Virus record (IMG/VR): IMGVR_UViG_3300044858_004576
Coordinates: 1-25,082 of that record
Strand: one strand, 5' to 3'
Length of the DNA stretch: 25,082 nucleotides
DNA from: a virus
Shown: positions 6,166-14,055 of the stretch, piece after piece
Layout: every line of letters begins with the position of its first letter
Numbering within the stretch: position 1 is the first letter of the stretch
Notes under the pieces: model-generated
What the model was told of the DNA's origin: nothing
What the model saw: the letters and a program-made list of their open reading frames with translations, nothing else
The model's database searches: none
Position numbers and translations under genes: made by a program

Positions 6166-6171
6166 GAAAAG

Positions 6172-6699
6172 ATGAATAAACCTAAATATTCACGAATGAT
6201 TCGTAAAGTTCTTCTGCTAAATGCATCAGAGGAAATACTCAACATTGTTGATTGGATCAAGGCAGTTAAGTTATTGAATAACGGAAAAGCCTTGAATTAC
6301 AGCAATGAATTTTATGAAATAAAAACCTCTGATAATGTTGTCAAATTACCAAAGACAATTATTCTGAAAACATTTGTTAGGGTTCCATTCAGACGAATAC
6401 CTCCAACAAGAAAAAACATATTTCTGAGGGATCAATATACTTGCCAATATTGCAAAGTAGATCTTGATGATAAGAATGCCACATTGGATCATGTTGTACC
6501 TAAGTCAAAGGGCGGTGGGTCAACGTGGGAAAATCTAGTGACATCATGTCATGATTGCAATCTGAAGAAGGGCAATAAGCCTCTCAAAGATTGTGGTCTG
6601 CATCTGGAAAAGAAGCCAAAGCCACCCTTCGTAAATATTCTTGGTTTGAGGGAATACATATATCATAACCAAGAGTGGAAGAAATTTTTAAGGAATTAA
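6172..6699 (+). CDS. HNH endonuclease
   Basis: 175 aa. The C-terminal half has the canonical HNH core: C91-x2-C94 (CQYC), D106-H107 (LDHVVPKSKGGG), N121 (TWENLVTSC), C126-x2-C129 and NLKKGN. Two Cys pairs bind structural zinc, while the DH...N set forms the catalytic metal site. The N-terminal domain (about residues 10-70, VLLLNASEEILNIVDWIKAV) matches the arrangement of the common phage and bacterial HNH family of this length. It probably acts as a free-standing homing or DNA-processing nuclease. The ATG has no good Shine-Dalgarno but lies at the predicted +1 of its own promoter; Met9 is an alternative start. It sits between late genes, consistent with a mobile insertion, and fmdB follows 1 nt after its stop. 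Confidence 0.9.
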   Translation: MNKPKYSRMIRKVLLLNASEEILNIVDWIKAVKLLNNGKALNYSNEFYEIKTSDNVVKLPKTIILKTFVRVPFRRIPPTRKNIFLRDQYTCQYCKVDLDDKNATLDHVVPKSKGGGSTWENLVTSCHDCNLKKGNKPLKDCGLHLEKKPKPPFVNILGLREYIYHNQEWKKFLRN

Positions 6700-6700
6700 A

Positions 6701-7000
6701 ATGCCAAATTACGGATACGAATGCACAAAATGTGAACATTATTTTGAACAAGTTCATCCAATAGCCGAAAGAGATAAGCCAACAACTGAAAAGTGTCCTT
6801 CCTGTGGAAAGGCAAAGTCGGTCATTAAGAGTTGGAAGGGTGTAACTCCTGGATTGAGTGCAGACAACACCTTAACCCCAGACAAGGCTTCTGGTGGTAG
6901 ATGGACAGAACTCATGAATAGAATGAAGTCTAATCTACCAGAATATGCAAAAAAGAGACTTGACCGAGCTTCTGACATGAAGGGTACTAGATGGAAATAA
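6701..7000 (+). CDS. FmdB-type zinc-ribbon protein
   Basis: 99 aa, beginning MPNYGYECTKCEHYFEQ. Cys pairs C8-x2-C11 and C32-x2-C35 (KCPSCGK) form a rubredoxin-like zinc ribbon, as in the FmdB/CxxC regulatory family, whose members are small and start MPxYxYxC. The rest (residues 45-99) is a basic helical tail containing RWTELMNRMKSNLPEYAKKR, which may bind nucleic acid or a partner. AAGGA sits 6 to 7 nt upstream of the ATG. It follows the HNH gene by 1 nt and ends just before a late promoter. FmdB-like proteins are common in T4-like marine phages, but their role in infection is not known to me. Confidence 0.85.
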   Translation: MPNYGYECTKCEHYFEQVHPIAERDKPTTEKCPSCGKAKSVIKSWKGVTPGLSADNTLTPDKASGGRWTELMNRMKSNLPEYAKKRLDRASDMKGTRWK

Positions 7001-7006
7001 TCCATT

Positions 7007-7014
7007 TATAAATA
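7007..7014 (+). promoter_or_regulatory. T4-type late promoter, leaderless start at 7020
   Basis: Exact TATAAATA followed by C, as in the extended T4 late consensus. CAAGT (5 nt) then leads to ATG at 7020, which is the predicted +1. There is no Shine-Dalgarno. Confidence 0.85.
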
Positions 7015-7019
7015 CAAGT

Positions 7020-8054
7020 ATGAAGAAGCTAAATAAACTTTTCGAAAACGCAATTAAAAATAACGAACAGGAACTTCAAGAGATATTGGAGGAAATCGAA
7101 CAGGTTTCCGGTAAAATGTCTCTTGAAGAGAAATTTCACTTTATTGAGCTATATGAAGAAGACTTCAGAAACAAAAATCCAAAAGACAAAGACAAAAAAG
7201 AAGTCATCAAAAGAGGAAAATATCGTGTCGAAATCAGAACAGCGACCGGGACAAAGATAAGAACTGCTTCTTCACAAAAAGGTCTTCTTGATGTCATTCA
7301 TGGTGCAAAGAATTTTAGAGTCATTGATGATGGCAGCAATAAAGATATTACCAATCAAATCAAAAAGTTTATTGAAGCTAGAAATAAGCAAGGCAAATCT
7401 TTCAACAAAAAGAAGCCACTTCCAGAAAGCTATGATGTTAGAGAATTTACTCTTCGCATAGAGAAGTCAAAAATTTTAAATGAATCCCGTGTGCTCAAAG
7501 CATTATCTGGTGCAAAAGACGAAATCGGTGATCTAATTAGTGGTGCAGGCAGTTATCTTGGTAAAGGTGGGGTCGATCCTCAAATGGCAACTTTGACCAA
7601 GACTTTACCAAGCGATGTTGGTACAATGGCTCTAACTACCCCTGCAACACAGAGAGTTGTAACCAAAGCTATACCAACATCACCACAGCAAGATTATATC
7701 TACAAAGAAGTTCCAACATCAAAGGCATCTACTGCGGCTGCAACCTCACAAGCGGCTGATTATTCTGATGAAGGTTCCATGCTAAAGAATCCACTATTTC
7801 AGACTATAGCAGCGGCTCTTGGTTTAGGTGTTGGTGCAGCAACTTTGCCATACACATCATCAACAGGCGAAAAGACCACGACACAGACAGAACCTGCACC
7901 ACCAAGCGAAGATATTGATTCTTATGAAGAAGATCTAGTCAACGGTGCAAATATAATCAGAAAAATAATGATTTCAAAGGATAGCCAAAACTTTGGCCTA
8001 AATACTATAGAAACAAGCCCAATTCGTGATACGATTACTATAAATCAAATGTGA
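7020..8054 (+). CDS. Hypothetical late protein with L-x-E N-terminus
   Basis: 344 aa. The N-terminus MKKLNKLFENAIKNNEQELQ has an L-x-E motif at residues 7-9 and continues as an acidic helix. Residues about 60-110 (KYRVEIRTATGTKIRTASSQ and onward) look like a small folded beta domain. FTLRIEKSKILNESRVLKAL (about residues 141-160) is another basic helix with I-x-E and L-x-E sites. The remainder is Ala/Thr/Ser/Pro-rich with one Gly/Ala hydrophobic stretch (FQTIAAALGLGVGAATLP, residues 260-277). This suggests a prohead- or virion-associated protein that is targeted and trimmed by a T4 gp21-like protease, but the protease is not in this window. The stop TGA overlaps the next ATG by 1 nt. No family recognised. 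Confidence 0.85.
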   Translation: MKKLNKLFENAIKNNEQELQEILEEIEQVSGKMSLEEKFHFIELYEEDFRNKNPKDKDKKEVIKRGKYRVEIRTATGTKIRTASSQKGLLDVIHGAKNFRVIDDGSNKDITNQIKKFIEARNKQGKSFNKKKPLPESYDVREFTLRIEKSKILNESRVLKALSGAKDEIGDLISGAGSYLGKGGVDPQMATLTKTLPSDVGTMALTTPATQRVVTKAIPTSPQQDYIYKEVPTSKASTAAATSQAADYSDEGSMLKNPLFQTIAAALGLGVGAATLPYTSSTGEKTTTQTEPAPPSEDIDSYEEDLVNGANIIRKIMISKDSQNFGLNTIETSPIRDTITINQM

Positions 8055-8731
8055 TGCTTTCTGAATATATTAATACAAAAAAATTCATTCATCTTCCAAA
8101 ATTAAAAGAAGATCAAGTAGAACAAATAACAGAAAATGGCAAGCGTGTTTATGTTTGCCCCGGTGGTAAATTTCCTAGTGTTACTACTGTTGTTGGTTGG
8201 GAAAAGAATGAATTCTTTAAGAAATGGAGAAGGGATAACCCAAAGGAATCCCAAAGAGTTTGCCAAAGAGGAACTAATCTCCATAAACTTATTGAAACAT
8301 ATCTGCTAAATGAGCAAATAGAAAAAAATTCGTTGATGCCTGATCAATACGAATTGTTTCGTCAGGTTCAAGAAAAAATAGATGCAATCGACAATGTGCA
8401 TGCACTTGAATATCCTTTATGGGGTTCCAAGATTGGCCTTGCTGGTCGTGTTGACTGCGTGGCTGAGTATAAAGGAGTCAAAAGCATAATTGACTTTAAG
8501 GGAAGCACCAACAGAAAACGCGAAGAAGATATTGAGAACTATAAGCTTCAAGCCACCGCATATGCTCTTCTCTGGCAGGAAAGATTTGAAGAAAAAATTG
8601 AAAGTATAGTAATTCTCATTACTTGCGAAGATGGCTCTGTACAAGAGTTTATAGATAAACCGATCAATTATGTCGGAAAATTATTTGATGTGATCCAAAA
8701 ATACAAGGAAAAATTCAATGAGTCTAAGTGA
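8054..8731 (+). CDS. PD-(D/E)XK exonuclease, MGME1-like
   Basis: 225 aa from ATG at 8054 (TGATG junction with the previous gene; GTG at 8051 is an alternative). The motifs appear in the expected order: RGTNLHKLIE (about residues 72-81), E119 in HALEYPLW, LAGRVDCVAEY with D134, IIDFKGS with D147-x-K149, and the trailing QATAYALLW (Q166). This is the RecB/Cas4-type nuclease fold as in the mitochondrial genome maintenance exonuclease group often carried by T4-like marine phages. It would degrade or process single-stranded or double-stranded DNA ends using a two-metal site. A DNA nuclease placed within a late-type operon may serve packaging or host DNA turnover. A TATAAATC at 8039-8046 could be a weak late promoter, but its spacing to the start does not fit the rule seen elsewhere. 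Confidence 0.88.
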   Translation: MLSEYINTKKFIHLPKLKEDQVEQITENGKRVYVCPGGKFPSVTTVVGWEKNEFFKKWRRDNPKESQRVCQRGTNLHKLIETYLLNEQIEKNSLMPDQYELFRQVQEKIDAIDNVHALEYPLWGSKIGLAGRVDCVAEYKGVKSIIDFKGSTNRKREEDIENYKLQATAYALLWQERFEEKIESIVILITCEDGSVQEFIDKPINYVGKLFDVIQKYKEKFNESK

Positions 8732-9116
8732 AACTGATCAGGTAAACATAAGAAATACTAGATTATGGGTTAGAATGAATGAAGACACCAGAGCAGAATA
8801 CCATAGAAAAACATTTACTAAAAAGCATGGTGGATGTTTTGTCAAGGTGGATAAGCAATGGAAATGGATCAAAGAATCAAATACGGTTCCATATGAGCAC
8901 TCAGAAGAGTTCAAGAACTTTAAATTACCTGAACCTGTCATAAAAATAGACAAAAAAAGGTGCTTTATTTACACAAAAAATGATAAAGAGGTAGAGATCG
9001 AAAATCTTTACCAGTATTGCCAAGAAAACGATCTAAACAGGTCTGCCATGTATGATTTGGTCATAGGTAAGAGGAAGTCATACAAAGGGTTCAGATTTGT
9101 AAGAAAAGAGGAATAA
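8718..9116 (+). CDS. Homing-endonuclease-type DNA-binding protein without nuclease domain
   Basis: 132 aa. The C-terminus (about residues 90-130: EIENLYQYCQENDLNRSAM, then GKRKSYKGFRFV) matches the short helix-turn-helix repeat found at the ends of phage homing endonucleases (NUMOD/IENR type: F/Y-C-xx-N-xL, then G-K-xx-xxKGF). The N-terminus (TRLWVRMNEDTRAEYHRKTF) is basic and Trp-rich, with no GIY-YIG, HNH or LAGLIDADG signature visible. It may be a remnant of a homing nuclease or a stand-alone DNA-binding protein. AAGGA is about 8 nt before the ATG, and the gene overlaps the exonuclease by 14 nt. Confidence in the repeat is good; function is open. Confidence 0.75.
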   Translation: MSLSETDQVNIRNTRLWVRMNEDTRAEYHRKTFTKKHGGCFVKVDKQWKWIKESNTVPYEHSEEFKNFKLPEPVIKIDKKRCFIYTKNDKEVEIENLYQYCQENDLNRSAMYDLVIGKRKSYKGFRFVRKEE

Positions 9117-9124
9117 ACTGTCGT

Positions 9125-9132
9125 TATAAATA
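9125..9132 (+). promoter_or_regulatory. T4-type late promoter, leaderless start at 9138
   Basis: Exact TATAAATA followed by CTTTG (5 nt) and ATG at 9138. The first bases after the octamer (CT) also match the T4 extension. Confidence 0.85.
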
Positions 9133-9137
9133 CTTTG

Positions 9138-9368
9138 ATGAATGACAGTTGGTTCGATCTACCTACTTTTATAAAATTTGCCCGTAGCCAAGGAATGAGC
9201 CTTGATGAGGGTACATATCTCCGTAATGAAATTCTTCAATCAAGAGTGGAAAGAAAGTTCATTTCGGCAAGAAGAAAAAGAGAAGCTTTAGAATACAAGA
9301 GAAGAAGACGTATTTTAAAGGCTAAAAAGGGATCTAGGGCAGAAAGAAAAAATCTCTCAGCCAGATAA
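9138..9368 (+). CDS. Small basic protein, probable 5' part of a split larger gene
   Basis: 76 aa: MNDSWFDLPTFIKFARSQGM, then a helical, extremely basic second half (KREALEYKRRRRILKAKKGS). The late promoter fixes the ATG at 9138; a TTG three bases upstream is not needed. After the TAA at 9366-9368 the same frame stays open for 37 sense codons of similar basic, charged composition (KRDKIELRNDRKELLARQ) and runs directly into the 701-aa gene. This looks like one ancestral reading frame broken by a stop codon, or a readthrough arrangement. If it is a separate gene, it could be a DNA-binding or scaffold-type peptide. Confidence 0.65.
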   Translation: MNDSWFDLPTFIKFARSQGMSLDEGTYLRNEILQSRVERKFISARRKREALEYKRRRRILKAKKGSRAERKNLSAR

Positions 9369-9479
9369 AAAAGAGATAAAATAGAATTAAGAAACGACCG
9401 CAAAGAGTTGTTAGCTCGTCAGGCTCGGGAAAAAGGACAAGCTAAGGCTTTAGATATAGCTTCAAATCAGAGGACTTAT

Positions 9480-11585
9480 ATGGATGAAAGCATAGATGAT
9501 CAAATTCTAAATCTACTAAACGAAATCTCAAATCAAGCAGGCAAAACAAGAAAGAGAAGAGATAAGTTTCGTGGATTTGATGACTTTAGAAAAGACTTCC
9601 GCTTATCCATGGAAATCAAAAAAGACGAAAAGGACTCTGAAAAGAAAAGAAAGAGAGCAGAGCGCGATCTTCTTGAAGCTGAAGAGGAACAAGTAGAAGA
9701 AGGCGATCAGCAAGATCAGCCACAAGATCAAGAGCAACCAGCCAATCCAAACGATCCAATGTTCATTGCTCAACAGCACATGATGGCTATGAGCGTTTTT
9801 GTTCCGCTGAGATCGAAGCTAAATTACAAAGACACATTGTCAAAGCTATCTCTCGACAATCTAAAGAACTTTGGAATTTTGATTACTGATGAGGATGAGA
9901 CTGGTAGAAAAATATCTTTGAATGAACAGGTTGTAAGAGCAATGATTGTTCTGTCTAGAATAGCCGCAGGTGCTTCTGGGCAAGAATTGAATTACACATT
10001 GACATTCATGGGCGGTAAATTCTCGCGCTTTACCAAAGAAGCATTCTTAATTGCAAAGAAATTGCTTGAAAAGATAAATTCTGTTGATGGTATTTCATTG
10101 AACCATTTCTATGAAACTGGTGTGTTCAATATGGATGGTTCTCAGCCAACTGCAAGACTATTCACAAGTGACAAGAGAATAAATCCAATCACGAATCAGA
10201 ATAAAGTTTTCATAACTCCAAAAGATGAATCATACGATTCTCAGAAGATGGGAGTATTTAATCTGTTCAATACAATGGACTTGAGTGAAATGAACATTGT
10301 TCCTGAACTTGCTCAAGCCTTTGAGCAAATTGCATCGCAGTTTGGAAAAAACTTGTTCAATGCTACTCAGTATCAAGCAATAATGAACGATCCAAATATA
10401 AGCAATTCAGTAAAGAAAAATCTTGCTGAATTGGTTATGAAGAAGAAAGTTCTTGATGAGAATGGTATGGTAATACCACAAGCATCGCTTGATATATTCA
10501 AGCAACAAATGGAACAGTTGATTCCTCTTTTTATTCGTGATATCAATAAGAAGGGAAATCCAATAAACCTTCAAACAAAGAAGGCTTTACTTGGATCATA
10601 TCTTTCTGGACAAGATCAGAATCCAATTGCAAACGCAACACACATTGTTCGTGACAATGGTCTTTTTGCAATTGATGAAGATTTACTCAATGAACTAGCT
10701 GGTCTTTCAAAACTAAAGTTCAAGAGATTTAAGAAAAAGCTCTTTGAAGAAGAGATGCCAGAAGTCAATGAAAAGACTTTACTCAAAACTCTTATCTACA
10801 AAACATCAAATGTGATGAAAGACCCAATCAGGTTCTTATTGTCCTTGATGCTTGAGTCATATGATTTTGAAGCAATGCTTTGCCTAAATCCAATGTTGAA
10901 GGTAAAAGATCTTAAGAAGTTTGTTTCGAAGAACAATGTAATTAGAGTCAATGGAAAAGAAGTGGTTGTTCCTGTAGTCCGTAGCAGCGAAGAACAAATA
11001 GAATTCGATTCTCTTGGACACTACATGGACATGGCTGAAAGCATTCTAATAAATGAAGAAAGACCATTGGTAAAACTTCTTGAAAAGAAACTCATAAACA
11101 ACAAACAATTCATAAAGTTAAAGAAGATTAAGAAAAAGCTCAGTCCAGAATCAATAGTTGCAATGGCTCTTGCTTATACTTTTGATAATGCCCCCGAAAC
11201 AATTTCGGAAGAAAAAAGAGACCGTGATTATAAAAAAGAATACCGCGATTATCATGGAAAGCCTGAACAAATAAAGAGAAGAGCAAAAAGAGTAACCGCC
11301 AGAAGAAAACTTGCAAGACAAGGAAGAGTCAGAAAAGGCGATGGAAAAGATGTTGATCATAAGGATGGAAATCCAATGAACAACTCTGAAAAGAACCTAA
11401 GAGTTCAAGAAAAGACAACCAACAGAAGCAATAACAAAAAATACAAGGGTATGGCATATGAAGAGCATGGTGCTGGAGATGAAGGCACTAAACAATTGCT
11501 TATTAATTATCTACTAAATACTCCGGGGCAGGATATAAAAAGGATATTAGATGCAATTGGATATAAACACGCTGATGCCGAATAA
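9480..11585 (+). CDS. Large late protein with C-terminal HNH-like domain
   Basis: 701 aa from ATG at 9480. That start is favoured by AGAGGA ending 5 nt upstream. The frame is open back to 9369, with only TTG (9408) as another candidate there. Residues 30-90 are strongly charged (KRKRAERDLLEAEEEQVEE, then Gln/Asp repeats). The middle (about residues 100-570) is a helical globular region with no motif I recognise. The C-terminus (about residues 585-660) has YRDYHGKPEQIKRRAKRV, then KGDGKDVDHKDGNPMNN with D626-H627 and two Asn, and NLRVQEKTTNRS: an HNH-like module seen at the ends of many phage proteins. Whether it still cuts DNA is uncertain, since no Cys pairs are present. The late promoter at 9125 should drive it. 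Likely a virion, scaffold or packaging-related protein. Confidence 0.8.
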   Translation: MDESIDDQILNLLNEISNQAGKTRKRRDKFRGFDDFRKDFRLSMEIKKDEKDSEKKRKRAERDLLEAEEEQVEEGDQQDQPQDQEQPANPNDPMFIAQQHMMAMSVFVPLRSKLNYKDTLSKLSLDNLKNFGILITDEDETGRKISLNEQVVRAMIVLSRIAAGASGQELNYTLTFMGGKFSRFTKEAFLIAKKLLEKINSVDGISLNHFYETGVFNMDGSQPTARLFTSDKRINPITNQNKVFITPKDESYDSQKMGVFNLFNTMDLSEMNIVPELAQAFEQIASQFGKNLFNATQYQAIMNDPNISNSVKKNLAELVMKKKVLDENGMVIPQASLDIFKQQMEQLIPLFIRDINKKGNPINLQTKKALLGSYLSGQDQNPIANATHIVRDNGLFAIDEDLLNELAGLSKLKFKRFKKKLFEEEMPEVNEKTLLKTLIYKTSNVMKDPIRFLLSLMLESYDFEAMLCLNPMLKVKDLKKFVSKNNVIRVNGKEVVVPVVRSSEEQIEFDSLGHYMDMAESILINEERPLVKLLEKKLINNKQFIKLKKIKKKLSPESIVAMALAYTFDNAPETISEEKRDRDYKKEYRDYHGKPEQIKRRAKRVTARRKLARQGRVRKGDGKDVDHKDGNPMNNSEKNLRVQEKTTNRSNNKKYKGMAYEEHGAGDEGTKQLLINYLLNTPGQDIKRILDAIGYKHADAE
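11562..11569 (+). promoter_or_regulatory. T4-type late promoter inside the 3' end of the 701-aa gene
   Basis: TATAAACA (one mismatch to TATAAATA), then CGCTG (5 nt), then ATG at 11575. The spacing equals that of the exact copies and decides the start of the next gene. Confidence 0.6.
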
Positions 11586-12180
11586 CTATCTGGAATTAGG
11601 AACTGCCCTCGGCGCAACTGTAGTTGGAGTTGTAGTTTATTTTCTTAGATGGAAAAAGAATAAAAGAGAACGATATAACATTGAATATTGGAAAACTCAT
11701 AGTGATATTCATGAATCGTTAACAGAACTTCGACTAGAATGTGATGCAGCTAGAACACAATTAATTCAGTTTCATAATGGAGAATATTTCATTGATGGTA
11801 TTTCAATGAAAAAACTTTCAATGACTCATGAATCTCTTCATGGGGGCGTTAGCGCACAATATCCAAAATTAAGAGAAATCTTAATTTCAATGTTCATAGA
11901 ATATATACAAGCATTGTTATCTGAACCAATAACAATAAGAAAAATAGGACAGTTAAGACCTAGTATCTTTAAACAAATATTAGAGGCTGATAATGTTGAA
12001 GCTTATATGGCAACAACAATCAAAAATAAAGGTAAAATAACAGGATACATAATGGTTCAATGGTGTAATAAGGTTACATTCGAAACCATAAATATAGAAT
12101 CATGCAAAAAAGCCATGCAAAAAGCAAAAGATTCAATCGAAGTAAGCTTATTACAACAGAAAGCAACAGATGAAAAATAA
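11575..12180 (+). CDS. Membrane-anchored hypothetical protein, possibly GAF-like
   Basis: 201 aa from ATG at 11575. An upstream in-frame ATG (11551) has AAGGA 6 nt before it, but 11575 sits at the +1 of the late promoter and puts a clean N-terminal membrane helix (residues 6-22, LELGTALGATVVGVVVYFL) right at the start, followed by basic RWKKNKRER. Both starts could be used. The soluble part has ECDAARTQLIQFHNGEYF (about residues 53-70) and KLSMTHESLHGGVS, which recall GAF-like domains with a conserved FHNG seen in phage and bacterial proteins; this is from memory. It would face the cytoplasm on the inner membrane. It overlaps its neighbours by 11 nt on both sides. Function unknown. Confidence 0.7.
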   Translation: MPNNYLELGTALGATVVGVVVYFLRWKKNKRERYNIEYWKTHSDIHESLTELRLECDAARTQLIQFHNGEYFIDGISMKKLSMTHESLHGGVSAQYPKLREILISMFIEYIQALLSEPITIRKIGQLRPSIFKQILEADNVEAYMATTIKNKGKITGYIMVQWCNKVTFETINIESCKKAMQKAKDSIEVSLLQQKATDEK

Positions 12181-13573
12181 ACTTGATGAAGTCTATAAAG
12201 ATTCGGGTCTTGGCAAATGGTTTCATGATGAATCGGCCAATTCAGAACCCGGCTGGGACAGATACAACTCATCAGGTAAAAGAGTTGGCAAATGCGGAGA
12301 TGCAAAAGAAGGCTCTCCATATTCTGCATGTTTATCAAAGCAAAAGGCTGATAAACTAGGAAAAGAAGGAATCGCTTCCTTTGTCCAAAGAAAAAGAAAA
12401 GCACAAAAAAAATCTGGTTATGACGAAAAAGGCGAAGGCGGAAAAGGTAGAAAACCTGTTTATGTCGAGACCGGGGCAGCTAAAAAGAAGAACATGAGTG
12501 AAGCAACTATAATACCCGATGAATTAATGGATATAAATAAAAAGACGAAAGCCAATACCCCCGGTCAAAATATGGATATATCGAAAAGAAATAAAAAGTA
12601 CAAAACTCCCCCATGTGAAATGGATAAGAAGATCGTTGAAATGAAAACACCTGTTGGTGTTGTAATCAACTCGGTTGGGAAATTGGCAAGACAATTAAAT
12701 GTGGGTGATATTTACTACAAGAATGCAACCACTCCTGTAGAAGTACAAGAAGTCGCATACCAAAGAGATGGTAGCTTGAAGATCATTGTAGAATCAATGG
12801 GCCTTGACCGTGGCCTTGAAACCATAGAAGAATGCTCTGGCGATGAAATCGTAGGTGTGTTCTTTGAATCAGAAAACAAATATTTCGGAAAGAATTCTTG
12901 GGGCTTCCTTGAAGAAGCCGCTGTGCATAAGGGTAAGAAAGTAAAGTTAAATAAGCCAATGCGCGGCGATGTCAAGAAGTACAAAGTCTATGTCAAAAAC
13001 GACAAGGGAAATGTCGTAAAAGTCGAGTTTGGTGATCCAAACATGGAAATCAAGCGAGACAATCCAGCAAGAAGAAAAAACTTCCGTGCCAGACACAATT
13101 GCGATAATCCAGGTCCAGTATGGAAGGCCAGATACTGGGCATGCCGATTCTGGAGTAAAGAAAGTGTATCTTCTCTTCTCTCTGAAGAGGCTTTGGCTTA
13201 TGGCACTATCCTAGAAAAGAACGCTCCGAAGAATAAAAAGGCTTGGAGTAATTGTATTGCACAAGCAAAGAAAAAATTTGATGTTTATCCATCTGCATAT
13301 GCCAATGCTTGGGCTGCAAAATGCTACAAGAAAAAGGGCGGTCAATGGAGAAAGCTCTCGGAATATGTGGAAAATTGTGGCTGTGACTCCACCCCAGAAG
13401 ACACAGAAAATGTAAATGAATACCAATTTAAGATCAATAATGGTAAAAAAGTAGAAGAAACGCCAGTTGGTATGCTTGATCAAATGATAAATACTAAGAA
13501 GGTAAAAGATATGGAGCCTCAAAAAACGAGGATTAATTATCTAAAAGGAATATTTGAGGAATTCAAGAAATGA
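12170..13573 (+). CDS. Multidomain Cys- and Lys-rich late protein (DUF5872/DUF6321-like segments)
   Basis: 467 aa, beginning MKNKLDEVYKDSGLGKWFHD. Residues 28-81 (GWDRYNSSGKRVGKCGDAKE ... FVQRKRKAQKK) resemble the basic DUF5872-type module. Residues about 253-329 (VKKYKVYVKNDKGNVVKVEF, then FRARHNCDNPGP and WKARYWACRFWS) resemble a domain I recall as DUF6321 from phage structural proteins. Residues about 359-395 (SNCIAQAKKKFDVYPSAYAN ... KKKGGQW) form a third conserved basic motif. A middle domain (about residues 165-235) looks like a small beta barrel (VGDIYYKNATTPVEVQEVAY). The domain names are recalled, not searched. High Lys/Arg content fits a packaged DNA-associated protein. It overlaps the upstream gene by 11 nt and the next by 4 nt (ATGA). 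Confidence 0.75.
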   Translation: MKNKLDEVYKDSGLGKWFHDESANSEPGWDRYNSSGKRVGKCGDAKEGSPYSACLSKQKADKLGKEGIASFVQRKRKAQKKSGYDEKGEGGKGRKPVYVETGAAKKKNMSEATIIPDELMDINKKTKANTPGQNMDISKRNKKYKTPPCEMDKKIVEMKTPVGVVINSVGKLARQLNVGDIYYKNATTPVEVQEVAYQRDGSLKIIVESMGLDRGLETIEECSGDEIVGVFFESENKYFGKNSWGFLEEAAVHKGKKVKLNKPMRGDVKKYKVYVKNDKGNVVKVEFGDPNMEIKRDNPARRKNFRARHNCDNPGPVWKARYWACRFWSKESVSSLLSEEALAYGTILEKNAPKNKKAWSNCIAQAKKKFDVYPSAYANAWAAKCYKKKGGQWRKLSEYVENCGCDSTPEDTENVNEYQFKINNGKKVEETPVGMLDQMINTKKVKDMEPQKTRINYLKGIFEEFKK

Positions 13574-14055
13574 AATTTAAAGCTCTAACACAAAAACTAT
13601 TCGAAAACGAAGAAAACTTCTCTGGTGGTCTAGGTCAACCCGGAGAGCCAACCAGAACCTCAAGATCAGCCGTTTCTGATTTTGGTGCATTTCGAATTGA
13701 AAATGGAGAACAATTTGAAAGAATCAATTCTTTCCTAAGTGCCTTTGGTTCTAGGGATTATATCGATCCAAAGGGAGCAATCGCTCTTCTCAGAGCTAAA
13801 CTCAATCTAGTTGGACTTGACTTTAAATTCACAATGCAAACTCCACTAAATGTTGGAGAAAACGTTTTTCAAGTCACTAGATATGGTGGAACATTTGGTA
13901 CTACTCCAGACCACGATCTTCTAAAAGACGGATTCTTGGTCACCGATGGTATCAAGGAATTCAATGGTGGAATCGGTATGGAACTTCATGTAAATGTCTC
14001 TAAGAATAAGAGAAAACTTTATGTCCTTGATATCTTCCTTGCACCCGATGCATGA
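13570..14055 (+). CDS. Hypothetical protein with L-x-E N-terminus (161 aa)
   Basis: Begins MKFKALTQKLFENEENFSGG, with L-x-E at residues 10-12, very similar to the start of the 7020 gene (KLFEN). A Gly/Ser/Thr-rich linker (to about residue 35) is followed by a globular domain (residues 40-160) ending in strands FQVTRYGGTFGTT, MELHVNVSKNKRKLYVLDIF. The last strand pair suggests a small beta-rich virion protein. AGGA lies 9 nt before the ATG, which overlaps the previous stop by 4 nt. No family recognised. Confidence 0.8.
   Translation: MKFKALTQKLFENEENFSGGLGQPGEPTRTSRSAVSDFGAFRIENGEQFERINSFLSAFGSRDYIDPKGAIALLRAKLNLVGLDFKFTMQTPLNVGENVFQVTRYGGTFGTTPDHDLLKDGFLVTDGIKEFNGGIGMELHVNVSKNKRKLYVLDIFLAPDA

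Noticed and set aside
8039-8046. TATAAATC before the exonuclease gene
   Set aside because: Distances are 4 nt to GTG 8051 and 7 nt to ATG 8054, unlike the 5-nt rule; the TGATG junction already explains expression by coupling.
11551-11574. Earlier ATG (11551) as the start of the membrane-anchored protein
   Set aside because: It has an AAGGA, so it is not excluded, but the late promoter at 11562-11569 lies downstream of it and fixes 11575 as +1; I kept 11575 as the main call.
13484-13491. GATAAATA, one mismatch from the late octamer
   Set aside because: It is inside coding sequence, and no start codon lies at the 5-nt distance or close by.
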